Source of the DNA: DLAJ01 sp964655525
Lineage (GTDB): Bacteria > Bacillota > Clostridia > Lachnospirales > Lachnospiraceae
Assembly (NCBI GenBank): GCA_964655525.1
Contig: CAZZNE010000009.1
Location: forward strand, 1-64,000
DNA: 64,000 nt
Reading direction: 5' to 3'
Shown: positions 41,966 to 50,857 of the stretch, piece after piece
Layout: each line of letters starts with the position of its first letter
Position numbering within the stretch: the stretch's first letter is position 1
Notes under the pieces: generated by a model
Databases searched by the model: none
Told to the model about the DNA's origin: nothing
Seen by the model: only the letters and a program-made list of their open reading frames with translations
Program-made: the position numbers and the translations under genes

Positions 41966-42376
41966 ATGAAAGGAGAAATCTGCACAACAATCGGGATTAT
42001 GGGCGCGGTTATCGCTCATTTATTCGGAGGATGGGACGCAGCGCTGGTCACGCTGTTGATTGCTATGGCGATTGATTATGTTACCGGGCTGATCGTCGCA
42101 GGAGTGTTCCATCGTTCTGCAAAAACAGAAAATGGGGCATTGGAGAGCCTTGCCGGATGGAAAGGACTGTGCCGCAAGGGAGTCACGCTGCTCATTGTGC
42201 TCGTCGCATGCAGGCTCGATCTTGTGATGGGATCAAACTTTATTCGGGATGCCGTCGTGATTGCATTTATCGCTAACGAAACAATCTCTATTATCGAAAA
42301 TGCGGGATTGATGGGAGTGCCGATTCCACAGGTGCTTGTCAGGGCAATCGAAGTATTAAAGGAACGAGCGGAGTAA
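41966..42376 (+). CDS. Phage holin, toxin-secretion/phage-lysis type
   Basis: A 136-residue protein with three or four hydrophobic segments. The MAIDYVTGLIVAGVF and ESLAGWKGLCRKGVTLLIVLVA segments and the IENAGLMGVPIPQVL end are hallmarks of this holin family. It makes the membrane hole that lets the endolysin out, and here would release tail particles by lysing the producer. AAGGAAGG ribosome site. Confidence 0.93.
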   Translation: MKGEICTTIGIMGAVIAHLFGGWDAALVTLLIAMAIDYVTGLIVAGVFHRSAKTENGALESLAGWKGLCRKGVTLLIVLVACRLDLVMGSNFIRDAVVIAFIANETISIIENAGLMGVPIPQVLVRAIEVLKERAE

Positions 42377-42443
42377 GCAGAAGAGAGCATGGTGGAAATA
42401 TCAGATTCCGATGATGAACCGGGATCCAGGGAGGATGATGGCG

Positions 42444-43766
42444 ATGACAGAAAAACAGATATGGGATAAGCTGAAATCGTTTGGTTTGAATGACTTTGCA
42501 GCAGCCGGGATCATGGGAAATCTGTTCGCGGAAAGTGGGCTGAAAGCAGATAACCTTCAAAACAGCGGGAACAAAAAACTGAATCTGATGGACGTGCAGT
42601 ATACGGCGGCCGTGGATAGCGGAGTATATCAGAACTTTGCGCATGACGGCATGGGATACGGGCTGGCACAATGGACATACTGGAGCCGCAAACAGGGGCT
42701 TTTTAATTATGCGAAGGCAGCAGGAACATCCATTGGGGATTCCGGCATGCAGCTGGATTATCTTTGGAGCGAGATACAGGGGTATCGGAGTGTGATAAGT
42801 GAATTAAACGATGCAGAAAGCGTACGGGAAGCATCAGATGCCATACTCATAGGCTACGAAAAGCCTGCGGATCAAAGCGAGGCAGTACAGAAAAAGCGCG
42901 CGCTGTATGGACAGGCATATTATGACAGATATGCAGGAAAAGGTCAGATAGCGGCAGGGCAGATAACAGAAGGAGGAAGCACAACGATGACAGAAGCAGA
43001 AGTAAGAGAAAAGATCGCAGCGGTCATGTGCGGGTGGATCGGGTTGAAAAGGGCGGATCAGAGCCATGCACCGATCATTGATACATACAACAGCCATACG
43101 CCTCTCTCGCGGGGATACAAAGTAACATATACGGATGATTATTGCGCGGCAACAGTGAGCGCAGCAGCGATCAAAGCGGGATACACGGACATCATGCCGG
43201 TAGAGTGCTCATGCAGCAAATTGATTGAGATTGCCAAGAAAATGGGTATTTGGCAGGAGGACGATGCATATGTGCCGAGTCCCGGCGATCTGATCTTGTA
43301 TGACTGGCAGGACGGCGCAAACTTCGGTACAACAGACAATAAGGGAGCACCGGAGCATGTGGGTATGGTGGAAAAAATATATGGAACCACGATCACGATT
43401 ATCGAAGGTAACATGTCTGGCGGCATCGTTGGGCGGCGGACTATTGTTGTCAACGGCAGATACATCCGTGGATACATCTGCCCGAAGTATGCCGCAAAAG
43501 CATCATCCACATCGACAAACACAGGCGCGGTATCGGGAGATGTCGCAGGAACGGTAAGCGCATCCGGAAACCATAAAGTTGGTGATATTGTGAAGTTCAA
43601 TGGCAGCAAGCATTACACAAGCGCAAATTCCGCAAGCGGATCAACAGCACGTTCCGGATCAGCAAAGATCACAGCTGTTTCCGCCGGTGCAAAGCACCCT
43701 TATCATGTCGTGCACACTGATAAAACAAGCAATGTGTATGGCTGGGTAGATGCGGCGGATATATGA
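42444..43766 (+). CDS. Modular endolysin: phage tail lysozyme, CHAP-like peptidase and SH3-like end
   Basis: A 440-residue enzyme. The first 155 residues match Phage_lysozyme2 (IMGNLFAESGLKADNLQ with the catalytic Glu near 30, then GYGLAQWT). Residues 180-350 look like a CHAP/NlpC-type amidase or endopeptidase with Cys in DDYCAATVS and His in PEHVGMVEK. The end (about 380-440) is an SH3-like wall-binding module. Two cutting activities in one protein are common in clostridial lysins. Start 42444 is favoured by GGGAGG at 42429-42434. It ends the tail cluster. Confidence 0.9.
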   Translation: MTEKQIWDKLKSFGLNDFAAAGIMGNLFAESGLKADNLQNSGNKKLNLMDVQYTAAVDSGVYQNFAHDGMGYGLAQWTYWSRKQGLFNYAKAAGTSIGDSGMQLDYLWSEIQGYRSVISELNDAESVREASDAILIGYEKPADQSEAVQKKRALYGQAYYDRYAGKGQIAAGQITEGGSTTMTEAEVREKIAAVMCGWIGLKRADQSHAPIIDTYNSHTPLSRGYKVTYTDDYCAATVSAAAIKAGYTDIMPVECSCSKLIEIAKKMGIWQEDDAYVPSPGDLILYDWQDGANFGTTDNKGAPEHVGMVEKIYGTTITIIEGNMSGGIVGRRTIVVNGRYIRGYICPKYAAKASSTSTNTGAVSGDVAGTVSASGNHKVGDIVKFNGSKHYTSANSASGSTARSGSAKITAVSAGAKHPYHVVHTDKTSNVYGWVDAADI

Positions 43767-43785
43767 GCAATGCAGCATAAAGGAC

Positions 43786-44562
43786 TCAGTCCTCACCCCT
43801 GTCTATCTGACCGGGGAAATGCGCTTCAATCTGTTCCTCAATGTGAAAAGCCTCGTCTAAAGAACGGTAAACAGTGAGCATTGCCAGAAACAGGATATAC
43901 CAAACTCCCAATAACGGTATCAGAAATGCGGTCCAGGGCAAGAAAAGAAATGCGACGAGCCACCATATGACTTGGATTGCCGACGCCTTCAAAACCGGTC
44001 CAAGGTGCGTAATGATAAAAAGAATACAATTTTTTACCTGTATAAGTGGTTTTTGGTCAAATAGCACTACCTGAGGCCACCAGATTGTCAGAAGCATCTC
44101 CATGACGAGCGAAGAAAGAATAATAAGCGCCACGGTACCCCAAGAAAATGTACCTTCTCCCCACCAAAGAAGTCCCCCACTGAACACTACGCATCCTATA
44201 AACAGGCATTGAATGATGCCGGGGAGCAGGGAAGCGCGGAAATTCTGCCGCATAGATTTTTTGTAGCAGATCCACCAGTCACTCCGGTCGTCTCTGAGTC
44301 GGCGGAGAATGAGGTCATACATGCATGCCAGACCGGGGCCGACGAGAAGGCCGCCTGCCAGAGAAGAAACCAGCATGACAAGCAGGCTTTGGGACAATAT
44401 GGCGTATCCCAGTCCTAAACCGAGGGGGATAAAGTAGAGAAGTGTGATGAATCCTACCAATATGAAATCTTTCCAGTCACGTTCTATAATCTGCCGATAA
44501 CGGGCAAAACCGGTGTAACGTACACCGGGACGAATCTCTGTTTGAGGAAAAAAAAGTCCCAT
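43786..44562 (-). CDS. DUF624 (YesL-like) membrane protein
   Basis: A 258-residue protein with about five transmembrane segments and the YRQIIERDWKDFILVGFITLLYFIPL opening of the DUF624 family. Members are commonly encoded beside carbohydrate ABC transporters of the LplB/YtcP type, as here, and their role is unknown. It is divergent from the permease genes and has a strong promoter of its own (TTTACA-17-TATAAT). GGAGAC precedes the start. Confidence 0.88.
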   Translation of the reverse strand: MGLFFPQTEIRPGVRYTGFARYRQIIERDWKDFILVGFITLLYFIPLGLGLGYAILSQSLLVMLVSSLAGGLLVGPGLACMYDLILRRLRDDRSDWWICYKKSMRQNFRASLLPGIIQCLFIGCVVFSGGLLWWGEGTFSWGTVALIILSSLVMEMLLTIWWPQVVLFDQKPLIQVKNCILFIITHLGPVLKASAIQVIWWLVAFLFLPWTAFLIPLLGVWYILFLAMLTVYRSLDEAFHIEEQIEAHFPGQIDRGED

Positions 44563-44591
44563 ATCATATACGTCTCCTTTCTATGGAATTG

Positions 44592-44620
44592 ATTATAACC
44601 CATTGCGCATACCTTGTAAA
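44592..44620 (-). promoter_or_regulatory. Promoter of the DUF624 gene
   Basis: Minus strand TTTACA (44620-44615), 17 bases, TATAAT (44597-44592). Confidence 0.75.
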
Positions 44621-44649
44621 TAGATCTACACACAATTTAGAATAAATAC

Positions 44650-44659
44650 GAAACGTTTC
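44650..44659. promoter_or_regulatory. GAAACGTTTC palindrome, LacI/CcpA-type site
   Basis: A perfect 10-bp palindrome between the divergent DUF624 and permease promoters. Related half-sites AAACGATTT (44738-44746) and AACGTTTCA (44807-44815) flank the permease promoter. Confidence 0.55.
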
Positions 44660-44757
44660 ACACATGAATATATGTTCAAAATATATAAATGCGAACAAAC
44701 AACACTGTGAAAAATAAACAAATAATAAAATTATTGCAAACGATTTATAAATAATTA

Positions 44758-44785
44758 TTGACAGTTTTAGCAACGGTGTGATACT
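44758..44785 (+). promoter_or_regulatory. Promoter of the fructan operon
   Basis: TTGACA (44758-44763), 16 bases, GATACT (44780-44785) with extended TG at 44777-44778. The leader to the first ATG at 44947 is about 155 bases and shows no clear structure. Confidence 0.65.
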
Positions 44786-44946
44786 GTTATTGTACAAAAT
44801 CAAAATAACGTTTCACGAAGTGCTCTCGGTGTGTACTTTGGAAAGGCGCACAGGATGGAAGAGCAGCAGTCAAACCAAACAATCCCGGTCGGTTATCAGG
44901 CTGTTTCCGGGCAGTTCATTATTATTTAAGGAAAGGGGACTTTAGT

Positions 44947-45906
44947 ATGAGTGATTCGTCAACCGCGGTGGAAAAGGGGAAAAAGTCTCCGCCGCACAAA
45001 CAAGCGCTGCAGGGGAAGCCTCTCAGCAAGCGTATCGCCGAATCATGGCAGCTCTATCTGCTGCTTTTGATTCCGATTATCATTACGATTGTTTATAAGT
45101 ACGTTCCGATGTATGGTATACAGATCGCGTTTAGGGATTATAAGCCCAGACAGGGCTTCTTTGGAAGTGAATGGGTTGGTTTGCAATGGTTTGAGAGATT
45201 TTTTACCGCTCCGAACTTTAAGCGTATGATCATCAACACGGTGAAGCTGAGCGTGTATGGGCTTCTTTGGAGCTTTCCGGTGCCCATTATCCTGTCTTTG
45301 GCGATCAATCAGCTTAGGTTCAAGCGCTATAAGAGGGTTGTTCAGACAATTCTTTACGCGCCCCACTTTATTTCCATTATGGTCGTCTGCGGTATGATCC
45401 GCATTTTCCTGAGCCCTTACGGCGGTCTGGTCAATCTTCTGACCGGCGGGCAGGTGGATTATATGACGATACCGCAGGCGTTTCGTACCATCTATATCGC
45501 ATCGGGTATTTGGCAGGATGCGGGGTGGGGAACCATCATTTATCTGGCAACGCTCTCTGCGGTTGACCCGGGGCTTTATGAGGCTGCAAAAATAGACGGT
45601 GCTTCGATGTTCCAACGGATCATACATATTGATCTTCCGGAACTGCTTCCCATGATCATTCTGCAGCTCATCATGAGTGCCAGCGGTATCATGAGCGTTG
45701 GGTTTGAGAAAGTGTTCCTACTCCAGACGGAGCTGAACAAAGCGACATCGGATGTCATTGCTGTCTATGTTTATCAACAGGGTATCGTCGATCATATGTA
45801 CAGCTACTCGACGGCCATTGGTCTCTTTAACACGGTCATCAATATTATTTTGCTGATCATTGTCAATAAGATTGCCAAGAAAGCCGCCAATGTAAGCTTT
45901 GTGTAG
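44947..45906 (+). CDS. Sugar ABC transporter permease, LplB/MalF type
   Basis: A 319-residue permease with six transmembrane segments and the EAA-like loop (YEAAKIDGASMFQRIIHIDLPELLPMI near residues 210-236) that docks the ATPase. The LplB-type N-terminus (YLLLLIPIIITIVYKYVPMYGIQIAFRDYKP) points to oligosaccharide uptake. It is first in the fructan operon. No ATP-binding gene is encoded in this locus, so it should share a multitask ATPase of the MsmK/UgpC type encoded elsewhere. Confidence 0.95.
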   Translation: MSDSSTAVEKGKKSPPHKQALQGKPLSKRIAESWQLYLLLLIPIIITIVYKYVPMYGIQIAFRDYKPRQGFFGSEWVGLQWFERFFTAPNFKRMIINTVKLSVYGLLWSFPVPIILSLAINQLRFKRYKRVVQTILYAPHFISIMVVCGMIRIFLSPYGGLVNLLTGGQVDYMTIPQAFRTIYIASGIWQDAGWGTIIYLATLSAVDPGLYEAAKIDGASMFQRIIHIDLPELLPMIILQLIMSASGIMSVGFEKVFLLQTELNKATSDVIAVYVYQQGIVDHMYSYSTAIGLFNTVINIILLIIVNKIAKKAANVSFV

Positions 45907-45920
45907 GAGGTGTAATCGAT

Positions 45921-46808
45921 ATGAAACAAAAAATGAGACATGGTCTCTCCGACAGAGCCAGCGATATCGTGCTTGTGGCACTGACTGCAGTGATTCTGCT
46001 CATTATCGCCTATCCTCTTTATTATGTGGTTGTGGCCTCCATTTCCGATCCCTATGACGTGTATGCCGGAAAGACCTTCCTGCTTCCAAGTCAATTCACT
46101 CTCGAGGGATACAAGGCGGTTTTGGGCAATGATGAGCTTTTACGGGGCTTTGTAAATTCCGTAAAGTACACAGTGATCGGAACCCTTTATTCTGTGGTGA
46201 CGATTTATATAACAGCCTATCCTTTAAGCTGCAAAGAGCTTCCGGGACGCAAAGCGTTCAGTATCTTTTTTATCATCACCATGTATTTTGGCGGCGGACT
46301 CATTCCTACATATTTGGTGGTGCGGGATACGGGACTTCTCAACAATATGTGGGCGCTGTTCCTTCCCGGCGGTGTAGCGATGGGGAATGTGATCATCGTC
46401 AGAAATTTCTTTGAAAATAATGTACCGAAGGAACTCATTGAAGCGGCGCAGATTGACGGTGCAAACCACATGACAGTATTTACGCGGGTGGTGGTTCCGC
46501 TGAGCCGTTCCATCATGGCCGTGATGGTGGTATTTTCCATGGTGGCATATTGGAATGACTGGTTTACTGCGTTGATCTATCTGAATGACACGCAGGCGCC
46601 GTTCCCTTTGGTGCTGCGTGGAATTTTGATCACAACCTCCGCCATGAGCAGTTTTACCAGCGGCGCCGGATACGCCGAGGCGAACCGGATAGCGGAGCTT
46701 GTAAAATTTGCTGCCATGATCATCGCGGCAGCGCCGATGCTCATTGTCTATCCTTTTGTGCAGAAATATTTTGAGCAGGGCTTTATGAGCGGTGCTGTCA
46801 AGGGATGA
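45921..46808 (+). CDS. Sugar ABC transporter permease, YtcP/MalG type
   Basis: A 295-residue permease with six transmembrane segments and an EAA loop (LIEAAQIDGANHMTVFTRVVVPLSRSIMAVM near 172-203). AGGAGGTG precedes the ATG and it starts 14 bases after the first permease. The FVQKYFEQGFMSGAVKG end is typical of YtcP-like partners of LplB permeases. Confidence 0.95.
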   Translation: MKQKMRHGLSDRASDIVLVALTAVILLIIAYPLYYVVVASISDPYDVYAGKTFLLPSQFTLEGYKAVLGNDELLRGFVNSVKYTVIGTLYSVVTIYITAYPLSCKELPGRKAFSIFFIITMYFGGGLIPTYLVVRDTGLLNNMWALFLPGGVAMGNVIIVRNFFENNVPKELIEAAQIDGANHMTVFTRVVVPLSRSIMAVMVVFSMVAYWNDWFTALIYLNDTQAPFPLVLRGILITTSAMSSFTSGAGYAEANRIAELVKFAAMIIAAAPMLIVYPFVQKYFEQGFMSGAVKG

Positions 46809-46850
46809 GAACAAAGAAGCAATATTTCGATCACAGGAATGATTCATTAA

Positions 46851-46904
46851 TGAAAAAACTAAGATTTTTTAATCACGAGATTTGTGCTTACGCGCAAGCT
46901 CGCA
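46851..46904 (+). repeat. Tandem-hairpin leader element
   Basis: An AT-rich weak stem (GAAAAAAC ... GATTTTTTAATC region) followed by CACGAGATTTGTGCTTACG and CAAGCTCG, which pair as CGAG-TTTG with CAAG-CTCG. It matches 19978-20006 closely and ends just before the ribosome site of the binding-protein gene. Confidence 0.55.
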
Positions 46905-46923
46905 GGTTAAGTGAGAAAGGAGC

Positions 46924-48588
46924 ATGAAAATGAAAAATAAGTGGAAAAAAGTGCTGTGTCAAGGACTTGTGGTCTGCATGGCGGCTGCGTGCCTTTCAGG
47001 GTGCGGCAAGGGCGCTGATAAGCGGGGCGACGAGAATCAGACGGACTTTCTGATCGTGGGAGGTATGTCTCCTCTGAGCGCCGGCAATGACAGTAATCCT
47101 GTTCTTTTAGAAATGGCTGAGAAAGTAGGCGTTGACATCGAGTGGGATTTGATGAGCGATTCTCTCGGTGAAAAAGTGGGCGTTCTGATCGGCGGCGATC
47201 AGCTGCCGGATGCGTTCATTGCCGTGAACTTTAGCATGAATGATATCAATGAGTATGGTGAAGATGGTGTATTTATTGACTTGACGGAGTACATTACCCC
47301 TGAGATCATGCCAAACCTCAGTGCGATTTTGGAGGAGCATCCCGAAATTAAATCCGCTATCACCATGGCTGACGGTCATATTTATGGACTGCCGGCGGCA
47401 GACATGCTTCGAACCGGTGCGGTCAGTGATGAATATGATTACAGTATTTATTCCGTTCCGGAATTTTCTATGATAAACAAGAGATGGCTTGATGAGCTGG
47501 GGCTTGCTGTGCCGACGAACCTGACCGAACTCCATGATGCCCTTGTGGCTTTTCAGGAGAATGATATGGCGGCCAAGGTCTACGGCAACACACAGGGAAC
47601 AATTCCTCTCTCCACGGGTTTTGACCAGTGGTGCTGGGGACAGGAAATCTTTTATGCAGGTTTTGGTTTTACAAACTTTACCAGCGACATCTGCGCGGAC
47701 CTTCTTGTGGACGCGAACGGGAAAGTTTACTTTGCCTGCACAACGGACGCTTATCGGGATGCCGTGACATATTTGCATGACTGGTACGCGGAAGGGCTTA
47801 TGGATCTTGAGATGTTCTCCCAGTCCACGAACCAACTGATCGCAAAGGCATCGCAGGGACGCGTGGGAGTTACCGTATGGTGGGAAAAGGAAGAGATTCT
47901 TGGCGAATATGCGGAAGATTATGTATTTCTGCCGCCGCTTGACGGACCGGTAGGTACGGTGTATGAAGGCAGCCACAATGTGAACATCCGTGCCGGTACG
48001 GACGGCGTTACGTCCGGTCAGTTGAACATCACCAGCGCCTGCGGCAACCCGGAACTGCTCCTCAAATATTTCGATCAATGGTATGACGGAGAGACTGTCA
48101 TGCAGCTGCAGTATGGTCCGATCGGTGTGTATTTTACAGAAAAGGATGAAAACGGCGTGTGGGGAATCATCACGGACGAAGAGGCTCAGGCACAGTTCGG
48201 TCATAGCGCCGGTGAGCTGAAGGGACTTTATGAGGTTTATGGACCCCGCCTTATTCTTCCTGAGTACTATAACAGTGTGTTCTATATGGAAGACAGGGCA
48301 ACGCAGCGCTTGGAGTACCTTGTAAACGATTGGCTTCCGTATGTTGAAAATAAGCTGTTTTTCCCTTCCGATGCAACCTTTACCAATGATGAGCTTGATG
48401 TGATTTCCCGTTACAAAGCCGACTTTGTAAGTCAGGTTGCCGAATACGAGGGCACTTGGATCAAGAATGGCGGACCTACGGATGACGAGTGGGCTGCTTA
48501 CTTGCAGATGCTGACGGATAACTGCGGTATGGAGAGGCTTCTTTCGGTTTATCAGGATGCTTATGACCGTTATGTATCCGCAAATTAA
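46924..48588 (+). CDS. Extracellular sugar-binding lipoprotein
   Basis: A 554-residue binding protein. The signal peptide ends in a lipobox LSGC with Cys near residue 28. The body is the type 2 fold of LplA-like binding proteins (LDELGLAVPTNLTELHDALVAFQENDMAAK near 180 and later QLNITSACGNPELLLKYFDQWYD). It should capture fructo-oligosaccharides for the two permeases. The ATG at 46930 is an equally good start because the ribosome site AAAGG lies close to 46924. Confidence 0.93.
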   Translation: MKMKNKWKKVLCQGLVVCMAAACLSGCGKGADKRGDENQTDFLIVGGMSPLSAGNDSNPVLLEMAEKVGVDIEWDLMSDSLGEKVGVLIGGDQLPDAFIAVNFSMNDINEYGEDGVFIDLTEYITPEIMPNLSAILEEHPEIKSAITMADGHIYGLPAADMLRTGAVSDEYDYSIYSVPEFSMINKRWLDELGLAVPTNLTELHDALVAFQENDMAAKVYGNTQGTIPLSTGFDQWCWGQEIFYAGFGFTNFTSDICADLLVDANGKVYFACTTDAYRDAVTYLHDWYAEGLMDLEMFSQSTNQLIAKASQGRVGVTVWWEKEEILGEYAEDYVFLPPLDGPVGTVYEGSHNVNIRAGTDGVTSGQLNITSACGNPELLLKYFDQWYDGETVMQLQYGPIGVYFTEKDENGVWGIITDEEAQAQFGHSAGELKGLYEVYGPRLILPEYYNSVFYMEDRATQRLEYLVNDWLPYVENKLFFPSDATFTNDELDVISRYKADFVSQVAEYEGTWIKNGGPTDDEWAAYLQMLTDNCGMERLLSVYQDAYDRYVSAN

Positions 48589-48625
48589 GAACTGACTTAT
48601 AGAATGGATGGAAAAGGAGACATAT

Positions 48626-50794
48626 ATGAGAAGAAACATGAAAAGAACCATATCGGTTCTGCTGGCATCATGCATGGTACTGGGTCTTACGGCCTGCGGG
48701 GGAACAGACGGTAAAAGCGGTGGTGCGGCGGATGATATTGTCAACGGCGACTTCGAGGACGTAAGCGAGGGCGCATGGGTCGGCTGGACCCGTCAGGATG
48801 CCGCGTTCAATTTTCGCGGCGTAGTGGATGCTGATGAAGTAAATGGTGTACCCATTGAGAAAAGCGGAACTTACTTTTTCAGCGGTACTGCCGGAGGAAA
48901 CCCTGCAATGCGCGGGACATTGACATCGGATGTGTTTAAGCTGGGAGGAAATGGCTTCATCGTCTTCAAGATGGGTGCCGGAAAAAACACGGATAAGGTC
49001 TATGTGGAGTTTTTTGAAGAAGGGAATGACACACCTTTGATCAGGGTCACAAATTCTGAGTGCGACGGTGTATTTATTACCGATCACCTGATCACCAAAG
49101 TTGTCGATCTCTCTGCTTATATCGGTAAGAATATCTATATCGTAGTGACGGATAATGATGACGGCAACGATTTTTCCTATGTGAACCTTGACGCATTTCG
49201 GGTTTGTGCTTCCGATGATGAGGTGGCATCTGCTGAGGCGGAGTATGCGCGTCAGATTGCGACCTATGGAGAGAAGCCGTTTGAGGAAGATGAGACTGCC
49301 ACTACGATTGAAAACGGGGGCTTCGAGACCGGCGATCTCACTGGTTGGAAGACACTTGAGGGCACGGCGCTCGTTCGTACCGGCGTAGTTTCCACCAGCC
49401 AGTATTACTGGGAGGACCGCAGCGTTTACGGAGAAGGTGAATACTATCTTGACGGCAGCAATAATGGCGCGATTGCAGAGAACCTGACCGGTGCGATCCG
49501 CTCTACCAAATTCACCCTTGCGGGCGATGGTTTTATCAGCTTTATGATCGGCGCAGGAAACGGCAACTGCTATGTGGCTCTTTGCGACGGCAATACGGAT
49601 GAAGAGCTTATCACGATGCGCAATGAGTATTTTAGCGATCCGGCGCTTGCACTTACACTCCTTCGCGTCTATATGGATGCAAGCCAGTATGTCGGGAAGG
49701 TTGTGTATATCAAAGTGGTGGATGCCAATGACGGAGGCGGATTTGCGTTTATGAACGTGGACGATTTCCGTGTATCCCTTACCGCTGACGAGGTTGCGGC
49801 GCTGGAGGTTGAGCAGATGGAGAAGGTTCAGGCGGAAACGTATACGTCTGCTTCCTACGACGATCTGGCGGCTCTCCGCAATTATTATAACAATTATCCT
49901 TACCCGATACCGTTAAATTCCCTGACGGTCACCTCCTATATATCGAACAAGGTGGTTGACTGCGGTACGGTTGATGTGACTGCATACTTGGAAGAAGCGG
50001 CAGCTTCCTTTGGAAGCGACGAGGTCAGCGATTTTGCAATATCAAGGATTGTGATCGATGACACTGAGATTACCGACGGCTTTGATGCTGTTGATATGAG
50101 CGCTCCCGGGTATTATCATGTAACCTATACGGCGAGCTATGAGGATGCAACGGCTGAAGCAACGTTCACCGTGATCGCACTGGCGGATCGTCAGACGATT
50201 GCCAACGGTGGTTTCGAGTCGGGCAACCTTGCCGGATGGACGGTTCTTACCGATGGCTGGAGTGTTGTTGACGGGCAGGCAGCCGGTGTGATTTCCGCAG
50301 AGAATTACTGGGGTGAGGCGCTTCCTTATAATCAGGCGGGCAATTATCATTTGGACGGCTGGAATAACGGACTTGACGAGGGCGCAACATGGGCCGTTCA
50401 ATCAACAAACTTTACGCTTGCTGGATCCGGTTATATCTCCGTCCGTATGGGCGGTCATGCGGCGGCGGTACATGTGTACCTTGCGGATGGCACAGAGGTT
50501 GGTTATTATAAACAGAATCGTTTTAATGATGCGAATTTCCCCAGCGTCGGAGCCGGCGGCTCTTGGGCGGATATGGGAACATACGTGATAGATCTCTCTG
50601 ATTACCTCGGACAGGAACTGTATCTTGTTCTTGCTGATGAACAGGTTGAGGGCTGGGCGCACGCGTTCTTTGATGAGGTTGTTACCTATTATGAGAGTGT
50701 GCCTGATTATGCAGCTAACGCGGATGTAGTTCCGGATGGCGCTACTGCGGATCCGGTGAGCATTCCTTGGCAGCTTGCGGAGAACGACCTGTAA
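48626..50794 (+). CDS. Lipoprotein with three carbohydrate-binding modules, no catalytic domain
   Basis: A 722-residue lipoprotein with lipobox LTAC near residue 22. Three similar beta-sandwich modules begin with variants of NGxFExGxLxGW (about residues 33, 230 and 535) and repeat a phrase of the type STxFTLAGxGxIxxxMGxxxxxxxVYLxDG. Between modules 2 and 3 is a Big-like domain (about 440-525). Such modules in GH32 loci bind levan or inulin. It probably holds fructan at the surface for the GH32 encoded next. AAAGGAG precedes ATG 48626. Confidence 0.85.
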   Translation: MRRNMKRTISVLLASCMVLGLTACGGTDGKSGGAADDIVNGDFEDVSEGAWVGWTRQDAAFNFRGVVDADEVNGVPIEKSGTYFFSGTAGGNPAMRGTLTSDVFKLGGNGFIVFKMGAGKNTDKVYVEFFEEGNDTPLIRVTNSECDGVFITDHLITKVVDLSAYIGKNIYIVVTDNDDGNDFSYVNLDAFRVCASDDEVASAEAEYARQIATYGEKPFEEDETATTIENGGFETGDLTGWKTLEGTALVRTGVVSTSQYYWEDRSVYGEGEYYLDGSNNGAIAENLTGAIRSTKFTLAGDGFISFMIGAGNGNCYVALCDGNTDEELITMRNEYFSDPALALTLLRVYMDASQYVGKVVYIKVVDANDGGGFAFMNVDDFRVSLTADEVAALEVEQMEKVQAETYTSASYDDLAALRNYYNNYPYPIPLNSLTVTSYISNKVVDCGTVDVTAYLEEAAASFGSDEVSDFAISRIVIDDTEITDGFDAVDMSAPGYYHVTYTASYEDATAEATFTVIALADRQTIANGGFESGNLAGWTVLTDGWSVVDGQAAGVISAENYWGEALPYNQAGNYHLDGWNNGLDEGATWAVQSTNFTLAGSGYISVRMGGHAAAVHVYLADGTEVGYYKQNRFNDANFPSVGAGGSWADMGTYVIDLSDYLGQELYLVLADEQVEGWAHAFFDEVVTYYESVPDYAANADVVPDGATADPVSIPWQLAENDL

Positions 50795-50857
50795 TCCCCC
50801 CCATTTATATCCGGACAGGATACTCCTGTCCGGATATCTCCTTAAGGAGGAATTGAT

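Noticed and set aside
27813..43800. Prophage integrated at the tRNA-Ala gene
   Set aside because: There is no integrase, and I see no repeat of the tRNA 3' end on the far side of the cluster near 43770-43800. The tRNA also has its own terminator. Neighbourhood alone does not make it an attachment site.
47107..48744. Long open frame on the minus strand opposite the sugar-binding protein
   Set aside because: It mirrors the codon structure of the well-supported lipoprotein gene, has no ribosome site or recognisable motif, and runs through the end of that gene into the next.
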